NCBI GenBank assembly: GCA_934635515.1
Contig: CAKTZK010000007.1
Location: 1-32,235, forward strand
Source of the DNA: an uncultured Oscillospiraceae bacterium
Lineage (GTDB): Bacteria; Bacillota_A; Clostridia; Oscillospirales; Oscillospiraceae
Length of the DNA: 32,235 nucleotides
Direction of reading: 5' to 3'
Shown here: piece after piece, positions 1 through 7,555 of the stretch
How the letters are laid out: the number at the start of each line of letters is the position of its first letter
How positions within the stretch are numbered: position 1 is the first letter of the stretch
Made by a program: the position numbers and the translations under genes
Notes under the pieces: generated by a model
What the model was told of the DNA's origin: nothing
Seen by the model: only the letters and a program-made list of their open reading frames with translations
Database searches by the model: none

Positions 1-865
1 CCGCCTTCAGCTGCATCCCCAGGCCCATGCAGGTGGGGCAGGCGCCGAAGGGGCTGTTAAAGGAGAACATCCGGGGGGTCAGCTCCTCCATGGAGATGCC
101 GCAGTCCTCGCAGGCATAGTTCTGGGAAAATTGCAGGTCCCGCTCCTCCCGCAGGAGGTTCACCGTCACCAGTCCTCCGCTCTGCCCCGCCGCTGTCTCC
201 ACGGAGTCCGTCAGCCGCTGGCGGATGTCGGGCCGGACAATGAGCCGGTCCACCACGATCTCCACCGTGTGCTTTTTGTTTTTCTCCAGGGGAATTTCTT
301 CCGTCAGCTCGTAGAGGTGTCCGTCCACCCTTACCCGGGAAAAGCCCGCACGCCGGGCGTCCTCTAATACCTTGGTGTGCTCCCCCTTGCGTCCCCGCAC
401 CACCGGAGCCAGCACCTGGATGCGGGTCCCCTCGGGCAGGGCCAGAATCTGGTCGATGATCTGGTCCACCGTCTGCTGGCGTATCTCCTTGCCGCACTTA
501 GGGCAGTGGGGCGTGCCCACCCGGGCCCACAGCAGCCGGAAATAGTCGTAAATCTCCGTCACCGTACCCACGGTGGACCGGGGATTCTTGCTGGTGGTCT
601 TTTGGTCAATGGAAATCGCCGGGGAAAGCCCGTCGATGTAGTCCACATCGGGCTTATCCATCTGCCCCAGAAACATCCGGGCATAGCTGGACAGGCTCTC
701 CACATACCGCCGCTGTCCCTCGGCATAAATGGTGTCAAAGGCCAGGGAGGACTTGCCGCTGCCGGAAAGTCCCGTCATCACCACCAGCTTGTCCCGGGGA
801 ATGGTCACATCAATATTCTTGAGATTATTCTCCCGTGCGCCCTTAACAAAAATATGATCCTGCAT
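1..865 (-). CDS. uvrA: UvrABC excinuclease subunit A, N-terminal part (cut by window edge)
   Basis: ATPase subunit of nucleotide excision repair, which scans DNA with UvrB and loads it at lesions. About 288 N-terminal residues are present of a protein normally near 940; the rest lies beyond base 1. The start ATG at 865-863 follows an AAAGGAG site with suitable spacing. The N-terminus reads [18 protein letters not shown], typical of UvrA, followed by the Walker A motif GLSGSGKSS near residue 33, then [19 protein letters not shown] and the [18 protein letters not shown] signature. CPKC and CEDCG cysteine pairs belong to zinc-binding insertions. It lies 39 bp downstream of the small zinc-ribbon gene on the same strand and may be co-transcribed with it. 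uvrB is on the same strand but about 3.8 kb upstream, which is not the usual adjacent uvrB-uvrA arrangement. Identification is secure. Confidence 0.97.
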   Translation of the reverse strand, partial: MQDHIFVKGARENNLKNIDVTIPRDKLVVMTGLSGSGKSSLAFDTIYAEGQRRYVESLSSYARMFLGQMDKPDVDYIDGLSPAISIDQKTTSKNPRSTVGTVTEIYDYFRLLWARVGTPHCPKCGKEIRQQTVDQIIDQILALPEGTRIQVLAPVVRGRKGEHTKVLEDARRAGFSRVRVDGHLYELTEEIPLEKNKKHTVEIVVDRLIVRPDIRQRLTDSVETAAGQSGGLVTVNLLREERDLQFSQNYACEDCGISMEELTPRMFSFNSPFGACPTCMGLGMQLKA

Positions 866-904
866 GGTTTCTCCTTTGCGCTGAAAAAGATATAGGCTCT
901 CGGC

Positions 905-1249
905 TCAAATGAGCCCCACCCATATTCCGACTGCTATCAATACTATTCCCGCAATTCTACCTGCGGTCTTTGCCCTTTTGTAACCCAAAAAAGCAATGGT
1001 CTCCGGTGTGGTAAACGGCAACAAGAAAACATCTATACCCATTATGATAATGCCGATCCCCACAGTCAAAACGCTCTTTGTAAACGCACTGACCGCAATG
1101 GCCAAAAGCCCTAAGAATATACCGCCCGCAAAATACTTGACCCAGCGTTCATCCTTCTCATTTTCGTCCTTATAGCTTTTCTCGCACCCATCGCTGCAAA
1201 AATCCAGCTCACCCTTGACTTCTTTTCCACAATATCCGCACTTTCTCAT
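905..1249 (-). CDS. Small zinc-ribbon membrane protein, function unknown
   Basis: A 114-residue protein. The N-terminus carries a four-cysteine zinc-ribbon-like motif, C4-x2-C7-x10-C18-x3-C22 (CGYCGKEV and FCSDGCEKS), followed by a charged stretch (residues 25-38) and then two to three hydrophobic segments (about 40-60, 63-80 and 95-113) predicted to span the membrane. The start at 1249 is supported by GGAGGATGGGAAT just upstream. It resembles the short zinc-ribbon-plus-transmembrane proteins common in Firmicutes, but I do not recognise a named family with a known role. It sits between the repeat-rich gap and uvrA; the 39-bp gap to uvrA allows co-transcription. Coding potential is good (clear RBS, membrane topology, different composition from the repeats). 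Confidence 0.8.
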   Translation of the reverse strand: MRKCGYCGKEVKGELDFCSDGCEKSYKDENEKDERWVKYFAGGIFLGLLAIAVSAFTKSVLTVGIGIIIMGIDVFLLPFTTPETIAFLGYKRAKTAGRIAGIVLIAVGIWVGLI

Positions 1250-1300
1250 ATTCCCATCCTCCGTTCATCCCCAAACTTTCATATCCCCATGTTCCCATCC

Positions 1301-1342
1301 GTAGGGGCGACCCTCGCGGTCGCCCGCTTGCACCGCACTTCC
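1301..1342 (+). repeat. Family I hairpin repeat, copy a
   Basis: Starts GTAGGGG, with arms GGGCGACC (1305-1312) and GGTCGCCC (1318-1325), then the conserved tail CACCGCACTTC. The perfect 8-bp stem differs in sequence from the other copies. Confidence 0.8.
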
Positions 1343-1350
1343 TGTAATGT

Positions 1351-1387
1351 GTCATTGCGAGGGCGCAAAGCGCCCGTGGCAATCCGT
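1351..1387 (+). repeat. Family II hairpin repeat, copy a
   Basis: Begins GTCATTGCGAGG and ends CGTGGCAATCCGT. The core GGGCGC-AAA-GCGCCC makes a perfect short hairpin, extended by TTGC/GCAA on the outside. Confidence 0.8.
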
Positions 1388-1403
1388 AACCCCCAAGCAC
1401 TCC

Positions 1404-1554
1404 GTAGGGGCCGATGATCCTGTTGCGGTGCCCAAAATTTCCGCGCTGCCTTACGGCGGACGCTGGAAATTTTGACCGCGGCCACTCGCTCACTTCGCTT
1501 CCTCTGCCACTGGCAGCGCTCAGTTCGCTCCCCACATCGGCCCGCTCTACCGCA
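1404..1554 (+). repeat. Family I hairpin repeat, copy b, split by 114 bp
   Basis: The left half GTAGGGGCCGATG (1404-1416) and the right half CCCACATCGGCCCG (1531-1544) join into a unit nearly identical to the intact copy at 7283-7320. The 114 bp between them (1417-1530) are not found in any other copy here and carry their own inverted repeat, AAAATTTCC (1434-1442) and GGAAATTTT (1465-1473). Confidence 0.7.
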
Positions 1555-1570
1555 CTTCTTGCAACCGTGC

Positions 1571-1735
1571 GTAGGGGGCGGCGTCCCCGACGACCCGCTC
1601 CACCGCACTATCAATCTGTCCGTAGGGGCGGGGTTCTACCCCGCCCGCGGGAGGGGCAGAGCCCCTCCCCTACGCACTTCATGTTCCACTCCGTAGGGCG
1701 GGCTGCCCTCAGCCCGCCGCCCGGACCACCACCGC
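1571..1735 (+). repeat. Family I hairpin repeats, copies c, d and e in tandem
   Basis: Copy c (from 1571) has a degenerate hairpin. Copy d (from 1622) has perfect arms GGGCGGGGT and ACCCCGCCC followed by a second hairpin, GGGAGGGGC-AGA-GCCCCTCCC, and an outer CGTAGGGG/CCCCTACG pair. Copy e (from 1693) has CGGGCTG-CCCT-CAGCCCG. Copies c and e end in an ACCGCAC tail; copy d keeps only CGCACTTC. Confidence 0.75.
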
Positions 1736-1754
1736 ACCCCATGCAAAAAGCCAT

Positions 1755-1791
1755 GTCATTGCGAGGGCGCTCTGCGCCCGTGGCAATCCGT
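1755..1791 (+). repeat. Family II hairpin repeat, copy b
   Basis: Differs from copy a only in the loop (GGGCGC-TCT-GCGCCC). It lies directly downstream of ybaK in the minus direction. Confidence 0.8.
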
Positions 1792-1800
1792 TCTCCTCTT

Positions 1801-2292
1801 TCACTCCACAATAATATCCGCCGTCCCGGCCCGCAGCAGCGCCATCAGGTCCTTGGGGTCGCACACCACCTGGTATCCGATCTTTCCCGCCGAAACCGCC
1901 ACCCGGGCAAGGCTCTCCGCCGTCTCGTGAAACACCGTGGGAAACTGCTTTTTCATTCCCACCGGGCTGCACCCGCCGTGTACATAGCCCGTGAGCCCCA
2001 GCAGCTCCTTCTGGGGCAGCATCGCCACCGACTTCTCCCCCACGGCCCGGGCCGCCTTTTTCAGGTCCAGATTCTCCGCCACCGGGATGTCAAACACATA
2101 GTATCCCCCGGACGCACCCTTGCACACCAGGGTCTTAAATACCATTTCCACATCCAGCCCCACGGCCCTTGCCACGCTGACCCCGTCGATGGGGTCGCCC
2201 TCCCCGTGGGGATAGCTCTTAGCCGTGTACGCGATCTTCTTCTGCTCCAAGGTGCGCATCACATTGGTTTTTTCCTCTTTATTCTTTGCCAT
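1801..2292 (-). CDS. ybaK: YbaK/EbsC family Cys-tRNA(Pro)/aminoacyl-tRNA deacylase
   Basis: A 163-residue single-domain protein of the YbaK/prolyl-tRNA-editing superfamily, which hydrolyses mischarged tRNA, typically Cys-tRNA(Pro), in the cytoplasm. Family features visible are the N-terminal TNVMRTLEQKKIAYTAKSYP segment, the MVFKTLVCK segment containing the lysine expected for catalysis (about residue 54), the AARAVGEKSVAML helix, and the glycine-rich GYVHGGCSPVGMKK motif (about residues 103-116). The length matches the family. The start at 2292 is preceded by AAGGAGGGGC. It begins 11 bp after the TraX-like gene and is the last member of the DUF1643-EamA-TraX-YbaK cassette; the genes do not share an obvious pathway. 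It ends beside a family II hairpin repeat. Confidence 0.93.
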   Translation of the reverse strand: MAKNKEEKTNVMRTLEQKKIAYTAKSYPHGEGDPIDGVSVARAVGLDVEMVFKTLVCKGASGGYYVFDIPVAENLDLKKAARAVGEKSVAMLPQKELLGLTGYVHGGCSPVGMKKQFPTVFHETAESLARVAVSAGKIGYQVVCDPKDLMALLRAGTADIIVE

Positions 2293-2303
2293 AATGCCCC
2301 TCC

Positions 2304-3014
2304 TTATATCAAGGTCCGAATTCCCTCCAGCACCAGCAAATGGGCCGGATAAAACACATAAAATGCCCGGCGCAGGCCCCTCGGCCCCGCCTGCCCGTTA
2401 TAAAGCCAAATCACTGGCAGCGCCGCCACGGCGAAGATCTGTATAGGCATCTCCCCGCCGAAAACCGGCATCGTCAGGCTTCCCATGCCCAGTCCGTTCA
2501 CCGCCGCCATGGCCAAAAGCAGCCACAGCTTCGCATATTTCCCGCTCCGGCAAAGGTACAGCAGCGCCACGGTCACCACGCCCCAGCCGCCGTAGTCTGT
2601 CCGCAGCAGCTCCCCGGCGGCAAAGCCCGCCGCCAGCACCAATCCGCAGCCCGCCCAGCGTCCGAAGCCCCGCTCCCGGCCCAGCGCCTCCAGTCCCCGG
2701 AGCGTAAGCAGCGCCAGGCAAAAGGTCCAAAGCACATTTTGCCGCGCCGGGTCGAAAACCGTCCCGTTCTCCAGGTTAAACGGTATCTCCGACACCACCG
2801 CCAAAATTGCCAGCCGCCGGAAATATCTCCCAAAATCCCGGGTATGGGCGTAGCCCTCTACGATAAAAAACGCGAACAGGGGAAACGCCAGCCGCCCCAC
2901 GCACCGCAGGGCCGGCACCTCCGGCAGCAGGATCGCCCCCACATGGTCCGTGAGCATCAGCGCCGCCGCGATACACTTCAGCGCCCCGCCGTCAAGCCCT
3001 CTGCTTCGCTCCAT
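2304..3014 (-). CDS. TraX family membrane protein
   Basis: A 236-residue polytopic membrane protein. The motif LKCIAAALMLTDHVGAILLP at the N-terminus (about residues 12-31), with the conserved Asp-His pair, and RLAFPLFAFFIVEGYAHTRD are typical of the TraX family, whose plasmid-encoded founder acetylates F-pilin; chromosomal homologues in Firmicutes have no settled function. Six to eight hydrophobic segments are visible. An upstream in-frame ATG at 3065 exists, but the ATG at 3014 is preferred because AAGGAAGCGG precedes it and the family motif starts right after. This start overlaps the end of the EamA gene by 23 bp, which suggests coupled translation. An acyltransferase role acting on a surface polymer is possible but not shown. 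Confidence 0.88.
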   Translation of the reverse strand: MERSRGLDGGALKCIAAALMLTDHVGAILLPEVPALRCVGRLAFPLFAFFIVEGYAHTRDFGRYFRRLAILAVVSEIPFNLENGTVFDPARQNVLWTFCLALLTLRGLEALGRERGFGRWAGCGLVLAAGFAAGELLRTDYGGWGVVTVALLYLCRSGKYAKLWLLLAMAAVNGLGMGSLTMPVFGGEMPIQIFAVAALPVIWLYNGQAGPRGLRRAFYVFYPAHLLVLEGIRTLI

Positions 3015-3888
3015 CCGCTTCCTTTCCGCCAGCCAGCAGCGCCACCGCTCCCAGCACGCACACAATGCCCAGCACCGTCCACACCGTCAGCGCCTCGTGG
3101 AACACCACTACGCCCATCAGCGTCTCCATCATGGGCTCAATGTTGGTGATGATGGACGCCTTGCCGCTCTCTACGCCCTCCAGGCCCATGGTATACAGGC
3201 AGTAGGGCAGCGCCGTGGACACGACCACCACCAGCACGCACCCCAGCACGGCGTTGGGCTGTTCCAGCACCGGCCCCAGGGCCGAAAAATCCGCCAGAAA
3301 GATCGATCCCAGCCCCGCCACCAGGAAAGTCCAGTAGATCATGGTGTAGCTGCTGTAGTGAGCCATACCGTAGTGGGCAAACACCGTGTAGCTGGCGTAG
3401 CACAGCCCCGAAGCAACCCCCAGGGCGATGCCCGGCAGAGACGCTGTGGCGCCCCCGCCCAATACGCCGCTGACCAGCACGCACCCCAGCAGCGAAACGC
3501 CCAGTGCCACCAGCTTCCGGGCCGTCAGCGGCGTCTTCCACAGCACCGCCGAAAACAGCACCACAAACGACGGCGCCAGGTACAGAAGAATCGCCGCCAC
3601 CGACAGCGAGCACATGGTCTGGCACTGGAAATACACAATGCTCAGCAGCAGCACGCTCACCAGTCCCGAGGCCAGGAAAATGGGCAGGTGCTTCCACTTG
3701 ATGCGGAACACCTCCCGGTGCAGCAGGCCGAACACCACCGTCAGCACCACCAGTGTTCCGAAGTTCCGCACGAACACCCGGTTCCCCAGGCCCATGCCCG
3801 CCTGGGTCAGCATCCGGTTGGACAGCCCGATGCAGCCCCAGCACACAGCGCTGAGAATAATATATATGTAGGATATGCTCTTTTTCAT
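2992..3888 (-). CDS. EamA/DMT superfamily permease
   Basis: A 298-residue membrane protein of the drug/metabolite transporter superfamily: about ten hydrophobic segments arranged as two similar five-helix halves. The first EamA repeat starts with SAVCWGCIGLSNRMLTQAG; the second half starts near residue 147 with GVASGLCYASYTVFAHYG and ends with ITNIEPMMETLMGVVVFHEA, a classic EamA signature. The open frame extends upstream to 4131, but the extension is the wrong-frame reading of the neighbouring gene; the ATG at 3888 is chosen because it overlaps the previous stop as ATGA and starts the first membrane helix. The substrate cannot be read from sequence; amino acids or small metabolites are typical of the family. 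The C-terminus overlaps the TraX-like start by 23 bp. Confidence 0.94.
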   Translation of the reverse strand: MKKSISYIYIILSAVCWGCIGLSNRMLTQAGMGLGNRVFVRNFGTLVVLTVVFGLLHREVFRIKWKHLPIFLASGLVSVLLLSIVYFQCQTMCSLSVAAILLYLAPSFVVLFSAVLWKTPLTARKLVALGVSLLGCVLVSGVLGGGATASLPGIALGVASGLCYASYTVFAHYGMAHYSSYTMIYWTFLVAGLGSIFLADFSALGPVLEQPNAVLGCVLVVVVSTALPYCLYTMGLEGVESGKASIITNIEPMMETLMGVVVFHEALTVWTVLGIVCVLGAVALLAGGKEADGAKQRA

Positions 3889-4538
3889 AGTTTGTCTCCG
3901 CGCTTTCTCTTTTTCTTCGCCGCAGGCCGCCGCTGCACGTATTCCTCCACCGGAAAGTCTTCGATCCGGCTGTCTGCGCGCAGATACAGCGGATGGTGGG
4001 GATGTCCCGCCGCCGAAACCCGTCCGCACTTCACCCACCGGGCCCCATGCTCCTGGCCGATGGCAATCATCTCCTGCAGGCAGTCCCAGAGGTAGTCCCG
4101 CTTTTCGATGACGGTCCCCCAGGCCGCCCACACCGTGGGCCGCTCCGAAAGGGACAGAATGTAGTCAAAGGCCCGCATATTTTCCCGGTGCAGCTCGTCA
4201 TTCAAGACCCACTCCATGTCGTCCGGTGAGGTAGCCCGCTGGGCGTATACATTGAACATGATAAAGGAATCAAATCCGTTCCCCAGGGCGATCCGCTCCA
4301 CACTCTTGAGCGTAGGGTCCAAAGCCCCGGGCCGGGCGGTGGAGGGGTTGATGCCGATGCATATCAGCGGCCGCGCCCCCCTTGTGCCCAAAATATACCG
4401 GTACTCCGTGTAGGTATTGGGCACGAACAGCCACTTTTCCACATCGTACTCCTCGCTGGGCTCCAGGGCCCGCCGGAGCTGCCCGTCAAAGCCGATGTCC
4501 CCCAGCGTGCGTATGTCCATAGTCGGTATGTGCTGCAT
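3885..4538 (-). CDS. DUF1643 domain protein
   Basis: A 217-residue soluble protein. The core motif LICIGINPSTARPGALDPT (about residues 58-76), then GFDSFIMFNVYAQRATSP, AAWGT and GHPHHPLYL near residue 178, match the DUF1643 family, which has no established biochemical role. The C-terminal tail is strongly basic (KKKRKRGDK), suggesting contact with nucleic acid or another anionic partner (inference). The start at 4538 has GAGAGGCAG upstream. It is the first gene of the cassette; its stop overlaps the EamA start as ATGA. It is separated from uvrB by a hairpin-rich terminator region, so its promoter should lie in the short gap around 4540-4632. Confidence 0.9.
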   Translation of the reverse strand: MQHIPTMDIRTLGDIGFDGQLRRALEPSEEYDVEKWLFVPNTYTEYRYILGTRGARPLICIGINPSTARPGALDPTLKSVERIALGNGFDSFIMFNVYAQRATSPDDMEWVLNDELHRENMRAFDYILSLSERPTVWAAWGTVIEKRDYLWDCLQEMIAIGQEHGARWVKCGRVSAAGHPHHPLYLRADSRIEDFPVEEYVQRRPAAKKKRKRGDKL

Positions 4539-4568
4539 ACTGCCTCTCTTTCTTTATAAGCGTGCCTA

Positions 4569-4631
4569 AAAAAGCCTCGCAGAGTTTGCCGCCCGCAGGC
4601 GGCAAAAAATCGAAGATTTTTCGCCAGGCTC
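4569..4631 (-). terminator. Branched hairpin terminator after uvrB
   Basis: Directly after the uvrB stop the minus strand reads AGAGCCTGGCG, then two inner hairpins (AAAAATC-TTC-GATTTTT, and GCCGCC-TGCG-GGCGGC), then GCGAGGCT followed by six T. The outer AGCCT/AGGCT pair closes the two inner hairpins and the T run follows, as in an intrinsic terminator, though the shape is more elaborate than usual. Confidence 0.7.
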
Positions 4632-4632
4632 T

Positions 4633-6597
4633 TTATTTTTGACCCCGCAGCTCAATGATCTGGTCGCGGAGCAATGCGGCGTATTCAAACTCCAGCATCT
4701 TGCTGGCTTCCTTCATTTCCTTCTCCAGGCGGCGGATGGTCTCCTCCCGCTCCGCCTCCGTCAGCTTGCGGCGGGCCTTCTTATTCTCCTCCTCCGCCGA
4801 GTGGGAGATCTCCAGCACCTTCCGCACGCTCTTGCGAACGGTTTTCGGCACGATACCGTGGGCCTTGTTGTACTCGTCCTGCTTTTTCCGGCGGCGCTCC
4901 GTCTCCGTAATGGCCGCCTTCATAGACGGGGTAACGGTGTCCGCATACAGCACCACCAGGCCCTCGGCGTTTCGGGCCGCCCGGCCGATGGTCTGAATGA
5001 GGCTGGTCTCGCTGCGCAAAAAGCCCTCCTTATCCGCGTCCAGAATGGCCACCATGGACACCTCCGGCAGGTCCAGGCCCTCCCGCAGCAGGTTAATGCC
5101 CACCAGCACATCGAATTCGCCCAGCCGCAGGTCCCGTATCAGCTCCATCCGCTCAATGGTGGCGATGTCCGAGTGCATATACCGCACCCGCAGGCCCAGG
5201 CCCTTCATATGCTCCGTCAGGTCCTCGGCCATGCGCTTGGTAAGGGTCGTCACCAGCACCCGCTCGTCCCGGTCCGCCCGGACACGTATCTCTGCCACCA
5301 GGTCGTCGATCTGCCCGGTAACGGGCCGCACCTCCACCCGGGGGTCCAGCAGGCCCGTGGGCCGGATCACCTGCTCCACGATCTGGTCTGCGCCGTTTCT
5401 TTCGTAGTCTCCCGGAGTGGCCGAAACCAGCACCACCTGGTGAAACCGCTCCTCAAACTCCTCGAATTTAAGCGGCCGGTTATCGAAGGCGCAGGGCAGC
5501 CGGAACCCGTAGTTCACCAGGCTCTCCTTCCGGGCCCGGTCGCCGTTATACATGGCCCGCACCTGGGGCAGGGTCACATGGCTCTCGTCCACAAACAGCA
5601 CGAAGTCCTCCGGGAAGTAGTCCAGCAGCGTCATAGGCGGCGAGCCCGGCTCCCGGCCGGAGATGACCCGGCTGTAATTCTCAATGCCCGTGCAGTAGCC
5701 CAGCTCCCGCATCATTTCCACATCGTACCGGGTCCGCTGGTCAATGCGCTGGGCCTCCACCAGCTTGCCGTTGTCCTCGAAAAACTTCTTCCGCTCCGCC
5801 AGCTCCCGCTCGATTTCCTCCGTAGCCCGGGCCATTTTCTCCTTGGTGGTCACATAGTGGCTGGCGGGGTAAATGGCCACATGGTCAATGATTCGCTGGG
5901 CCTGACCGGTAACGGGGTTAAACTCGCTGATGCGGTCCACCTCGTCCCCGAAGAACTCCACCCGGATGGCGTATCCGTTGGCATACACCGGATAAATCTC
6001 CACCGTGTCCCCCCGGACCCGGAACATATTCCGCTCAAAGGCCACATCGTTGCGCTCATAGCGAATTTCCACCAGCTTACGCAGCAGCTGGTCCCGGGGG
6101 TACTCCTTCCCCCGGCGCAGGGAGATGACCATGTTGGCGTAGTCAATGGGGTCGCCCAGGCCGTAAATGCACGACACCGAGGCCACCACGATCACATCCC
6201 GCCGCTCAAAGAGAGCCGCCGTGGCGCTGTGGCGCAGCCGCTCGATCTCGGCGTTGATAGACGCGTCCTTTTCGATAAAGGTATCCGTGTGGGCGATGTA
6301 CGCCTCCGGCTGGTAGTAGTCGTAGTAAGAAACGAAATACTCCACCGCATTCTCCGGGAAAAACTCCCGGAACTCCTCGCAAAGCTGGGCCGCCAAGGTC
6401 TTGTTGTGGGCCAGCACCAGGGTGGGCCGCTGGACCTTTTCGATGACCTTGGCCATGGTGTAGGTCTTGCCGCTGCCGGTGACGCCCAGCAGCACCTGCT
6501 GGCGCAGCCCCGCCTCCAGCCCCGCCGCCAGCTTCTCAATGGCCTGGGGCTGGTCGCCGGAGGGCTTGTATTCCGATACAACTTTGAATTCAGGCAT
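4633..6597 (-). CDS. uvrB: UvrABC excinuclease subunit B
   Basis: DNA damage-verifying helicase of nucleotide excision repair. It has 654 residues, normal for UvrB. Features in order: Walker A GVTGSGKT (about residues 37-44); the beta-hairpin [14 protein letters not shown]; the DESH helicase box in [20 protein letters not shown]; motif VATVERM-like [20 protein letters not shown] and [23 protein letters not shown]; and a C-terminal UVR motif that interacts with UvrC ([20 protein letters not shown]). The open frame continues 45 codons upstream, but the ATG at 6597 is chosen because GGGAGAAAACC precedes it and [20 protein letters not shown] is the standard UvrB start. It has its own promoter and a terminator, so it appears to be transcribed separately from uvrA. 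Confidence 0.99.
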   Translation of the reverse strand: MPEFKVVSEYKPSGDQPQAIEKLAAGLEAGLRQQVLLGVTGSGKTYTMAKVIEKVQRPTLVLAHNKTLAAQLCEEFREFFPENAVEYFVSYYDYYQPEAYIAHTDTFIEKDASINAEIERLRHSATAALFERRDVIVVASVSCIYGLGDPIDYANMVISLRRGKEYPRDQLLRKLVEIRYERNDVAFERNMFRVRGDTVEIYPVYANGYAIRVEFFGDEVDRISEFNPVTGQAQRIIDHVAIYPASHYVTTKEKMARATEEIERELAERKKFFEDNGKLVEAQRIDQRTRYDVEMMRELGYCTGIENYSRVISGREPGSPPMTLLDYFPEDFVLFVDESHVTLPQVRAMYNGDRARKESLVNYGFRLPCAFDNRPLKFEEFEERFHQVVLVSATPGDYERNGADQIVEQVIRPTGLLDPRVEVRPVTGQIDDLVAEIRVRADRDERVLVTTLTKRMAEDLTEHMKGLGLRVRYMHSDIATIERMELIRDLRLGEFDVLVGINLLREGLDLPEVSMVAILDADKEGFLRSETSLIQTIGRAARNAEGLVVLYADTVTPSMKAAITETERRRKKQDEYNKAHGIVPKTVRKSVRKVLEISHSAEEENKKARRKLTEAEREETIRRLEKEMKEASKMLEFEYAALLRDQIIELRGQK

Positions 6598-6637
6598 GGT
6601 TTTCTCCCAATTTTCTGCAATAATATAGCATCTTATT

Positions 6638-6665
6638 ATTGTACCACAATTACGAAATATGTAAA
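6638..6665 (-). promoter_or_regulatory. uvrB promoter
   Basis: On the minus strand, -35 TTTACA and -10 TACAAT are separated by 16 bp, in an AT-rich stretch 41 bp upstream of the uvrB start. I see no clear SOS (LexA) box, GAAC-N4-GTTC, overlapping it. Confidence 0.7.
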
Positions 6666-6725
6666 TATAAAATTTAAAACAAATGTTCTGTTTTTGTTCT
6701 TTTCCCTCTCCGCCTTCCCCGGCCG

Positions 6726-6754
6726 TTGCCAAAGGGGCCGGCGTTTGCTATAAT
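6726..6754 (+). promoter_or_regulatory. Cupin gene promoter
   Basis: -35 TTGCCA and -10 TATAAT with an exact 17-bp spacer and a TG just upstream of the -10 (TTTGCTATAAT). It lies 27 bp upstream of the cupin start and points away from uvrB. Confidence 0.8.
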
Positions 6755-6781
6755 ACGAAAAAAAGCAAAGGAGTTTTGGCT

Positions 6782-7114
6782 ATGTTTCTGGACTTTTCTT
6801 CCATCCCCGAAACCGCCGTTCCCCACTTCAAGGGCGGCGAAGGGCAGGCGCTGGTGCGCAAATATGAGGACGCGCAGGGCAAGATCCTGCAGCTGACCCT
6901 GCCGGCGGGCAGCTCCATCGGCTCCCATGTCCATGAGGGGAATTTTGAGGTGATGTACTTCCTCTCCGGCACCGGGGTCTGCACCGATGACGGCCTGGCC
7001 GTGGACGTCCGCCCGGGCATGACCCATTACTGTCCCCCGGGCCACAGCCACAGCGTGGTCAATACCGGCTCGGAGCCCTTGGTGATCTGGGCCGCCGTCC
7101 CCAACGTGAAGTAA
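6782..7114 (+). CDS. Small single-domain cupin protein
   Basis: A 110-residue cupin. Cupin motif 1 is present as GSHVHEGNFEVMYFLSGTG (about residues 45-63), with two metal-ligand histidines and the glutamate, and motif 2 as GMTHYCPPGHSHSVVN (about residues 79-94), with the third histidine. A metal-binding beta-barrel is therefore expected, but the reaction or ligand cannot be told from sequence; small stand-alone cupins include isomerases, dioxygenases and sugar or small-molecule sensors. The in-frame region extends upstream to 6683, but the ATG at 6782 has AAAGGAG at the right distance and lies downstream of a strong promoter. It is monocistronic, flanked by divergent uvrB and a repeat-rich gap. 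Confidence 0.92.
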   Translation: MFLDFSSIPETAVPHFKGGEGQALVRKYEDAQGKILQLTLPAGSSIGSHVHEGNFEVMYFLSGTGVCTDDGLAVDVRPGMTHYCPPGHSHSVVNTGSEPLVIWAAVPNVK

Positions 7115-7151
7115 GGCGCCCCATCGCCCTGCAGGCACTTCTTGTGCTTTC

Positions 7152-7196
7152 GTAGGGGGCGATGAAGGCATCGCCCCGCCCGGGCTTGCATCGCAC
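7152..7196 (+). repeat. Family I hairpin repeat, copy f
   Basis: Perfect arms GGGGCGATG (7156-7164) and CATCGCCCC (7169-7177) with loop AAGG, preceded by GTAGG and followed by the tail CATCGCACT. Confidence 0.75.
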
Positions 7197-7208
7197 TCTT
7201 TGTGCTCT

Positions 7209-7249
7209 GTCATCACGAATCAGTGCGCAAACTGGCTGTGGAAATCCGT
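7209..7249 (+). repeat. Family II repeat, degenerate copy c
   Basis: Begins GTCATCACGAATCAGTG and ends CTGGCTGTGGAAATCCGT. It shares the arm sequence of the copy at 23492-23533 with several substitutions. Confidence 0.6.
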
Positions 7250-7282
7250 ATTTCCATTGCATGTGCTCCTTGCTGCGTTTCC

Positions 7283-7320
7283 GTAGGGACCGATGCCCAC
7301 ATCGGCCCGTCCCACCGCAC
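7283..7320 (+). repeat. Family I hairpin repeat, copy g
   Basis: Arms CCGATG (7290-7295) and CATCGG (7300-7305) with loop CCCA; tail CACCGCAC. It is the uninterrupted counterpart of the split copy at 1404-1554. Confidence 0.75.
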
Positions 7321-7457
7321 CCTTTGTTCCCCGTCCGTAGGAGCCGGCGGTTGCCCACCGTCGTGCCAACCGATTCCCAACCACTGTCGTGGTCGCCAAT
7401 CGGGGCACTTCCTCGAAATCGCCTCGCCCGGTCCTGCACCGCACGTCTTGCAGCGAT

Positions 7458-7497
7458 GTCATTGCGAGGCCAGTATACGTTGGCCGTGGCGATCCGC
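7458..7497 (+). repeat. Family II hairpin repeat, copy d
   Basis: Begins GTCATTGCGAGGCCAG, and ends TTGGCCGTGGCGATCCG. The core GGCCA/TGGCC stem differs from copies a and b but stays complementary. Confidence 0.7.
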
Positions 7498-7512
7498 CTC
7501 CCCGCCCCCTAA

Positions 7513-7550
7513 AAAAATGCTTGCCACCTTTCGATGGCAAGCATTTTTTC
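7513..7550 (-). terminator. icd terminator
   Basis: Perfect stem ATGCTTGCCA/TGGCAAGCAT around the loop CCTTTCGA, flanked by A and T runs on the two sides, so it could work in both directions. It lies 6 bp after the icd stop. Confidence 0.9.
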
Positions 7551-7555
7551 TTATC

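Larger units (their letters stand above)
1250..1800. repeat. Repeat-rich intergenic region with two hairpin repeat families
   Basis: No gene is supported in this 551-bp gap. It is built almost entirely of short hairpin units. Family I units begin GTAGGGG, contain a hairpin whose arms differ between copies, and end in a conserved CACCGCACTTC-like tail; copies start near 1301, 1404 (split), 1571, 1622 and 1693. Family II units begin GTCATTGCGAGG and end CGTGGCAATCCGT; copies are at 1351-1387 and 1755-1791. Both families recur at 7150-7500, and family II again at 23492-23621, so they are dispersed chromosomal repeats. The unit next to ybaK is followed by GGCTTTTTGC in the minus direction and could also act as its terminator. 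Confidence 0.85.
7115..7512. repeat. Repeat-rich intergenic region, second cluster
   Basis: No gene is supported in this stretch. It holds three family I units (from 7152, 7283 and 7337) and two family II units (7209-7249, degenerate, and 7458-7497), with the same start, tail and order as in the first cluster at 1250-1800. Copies alternate I-II-I-I-II. ORFs that run through it read across repeats or into antisense icd and are not credible genes. Confidence 0.8.

Noticed and set aside
1301..1791. Possible CRISPR array
   Set aside because: Repeats are hairpins of differing sequence and spacing in two families, with no constant repeat, no uniform spacers and no cas genes nearby.
1414..2352. 312-codon plus-strand open frame
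   Set aside because: Runs through the repeat cluster and then antisense to ybaK; not a credible gene.
6601..6670. Possible LexA/SOS operator at uvrB
   Set aside because: I looked for GAAC-N4-GTTC or a close variant around the promoter and saw none.
4639..6753. 704-codon plus-strand open frame
   Set aside because: Antisense of uvrB; no motif, no RBS.
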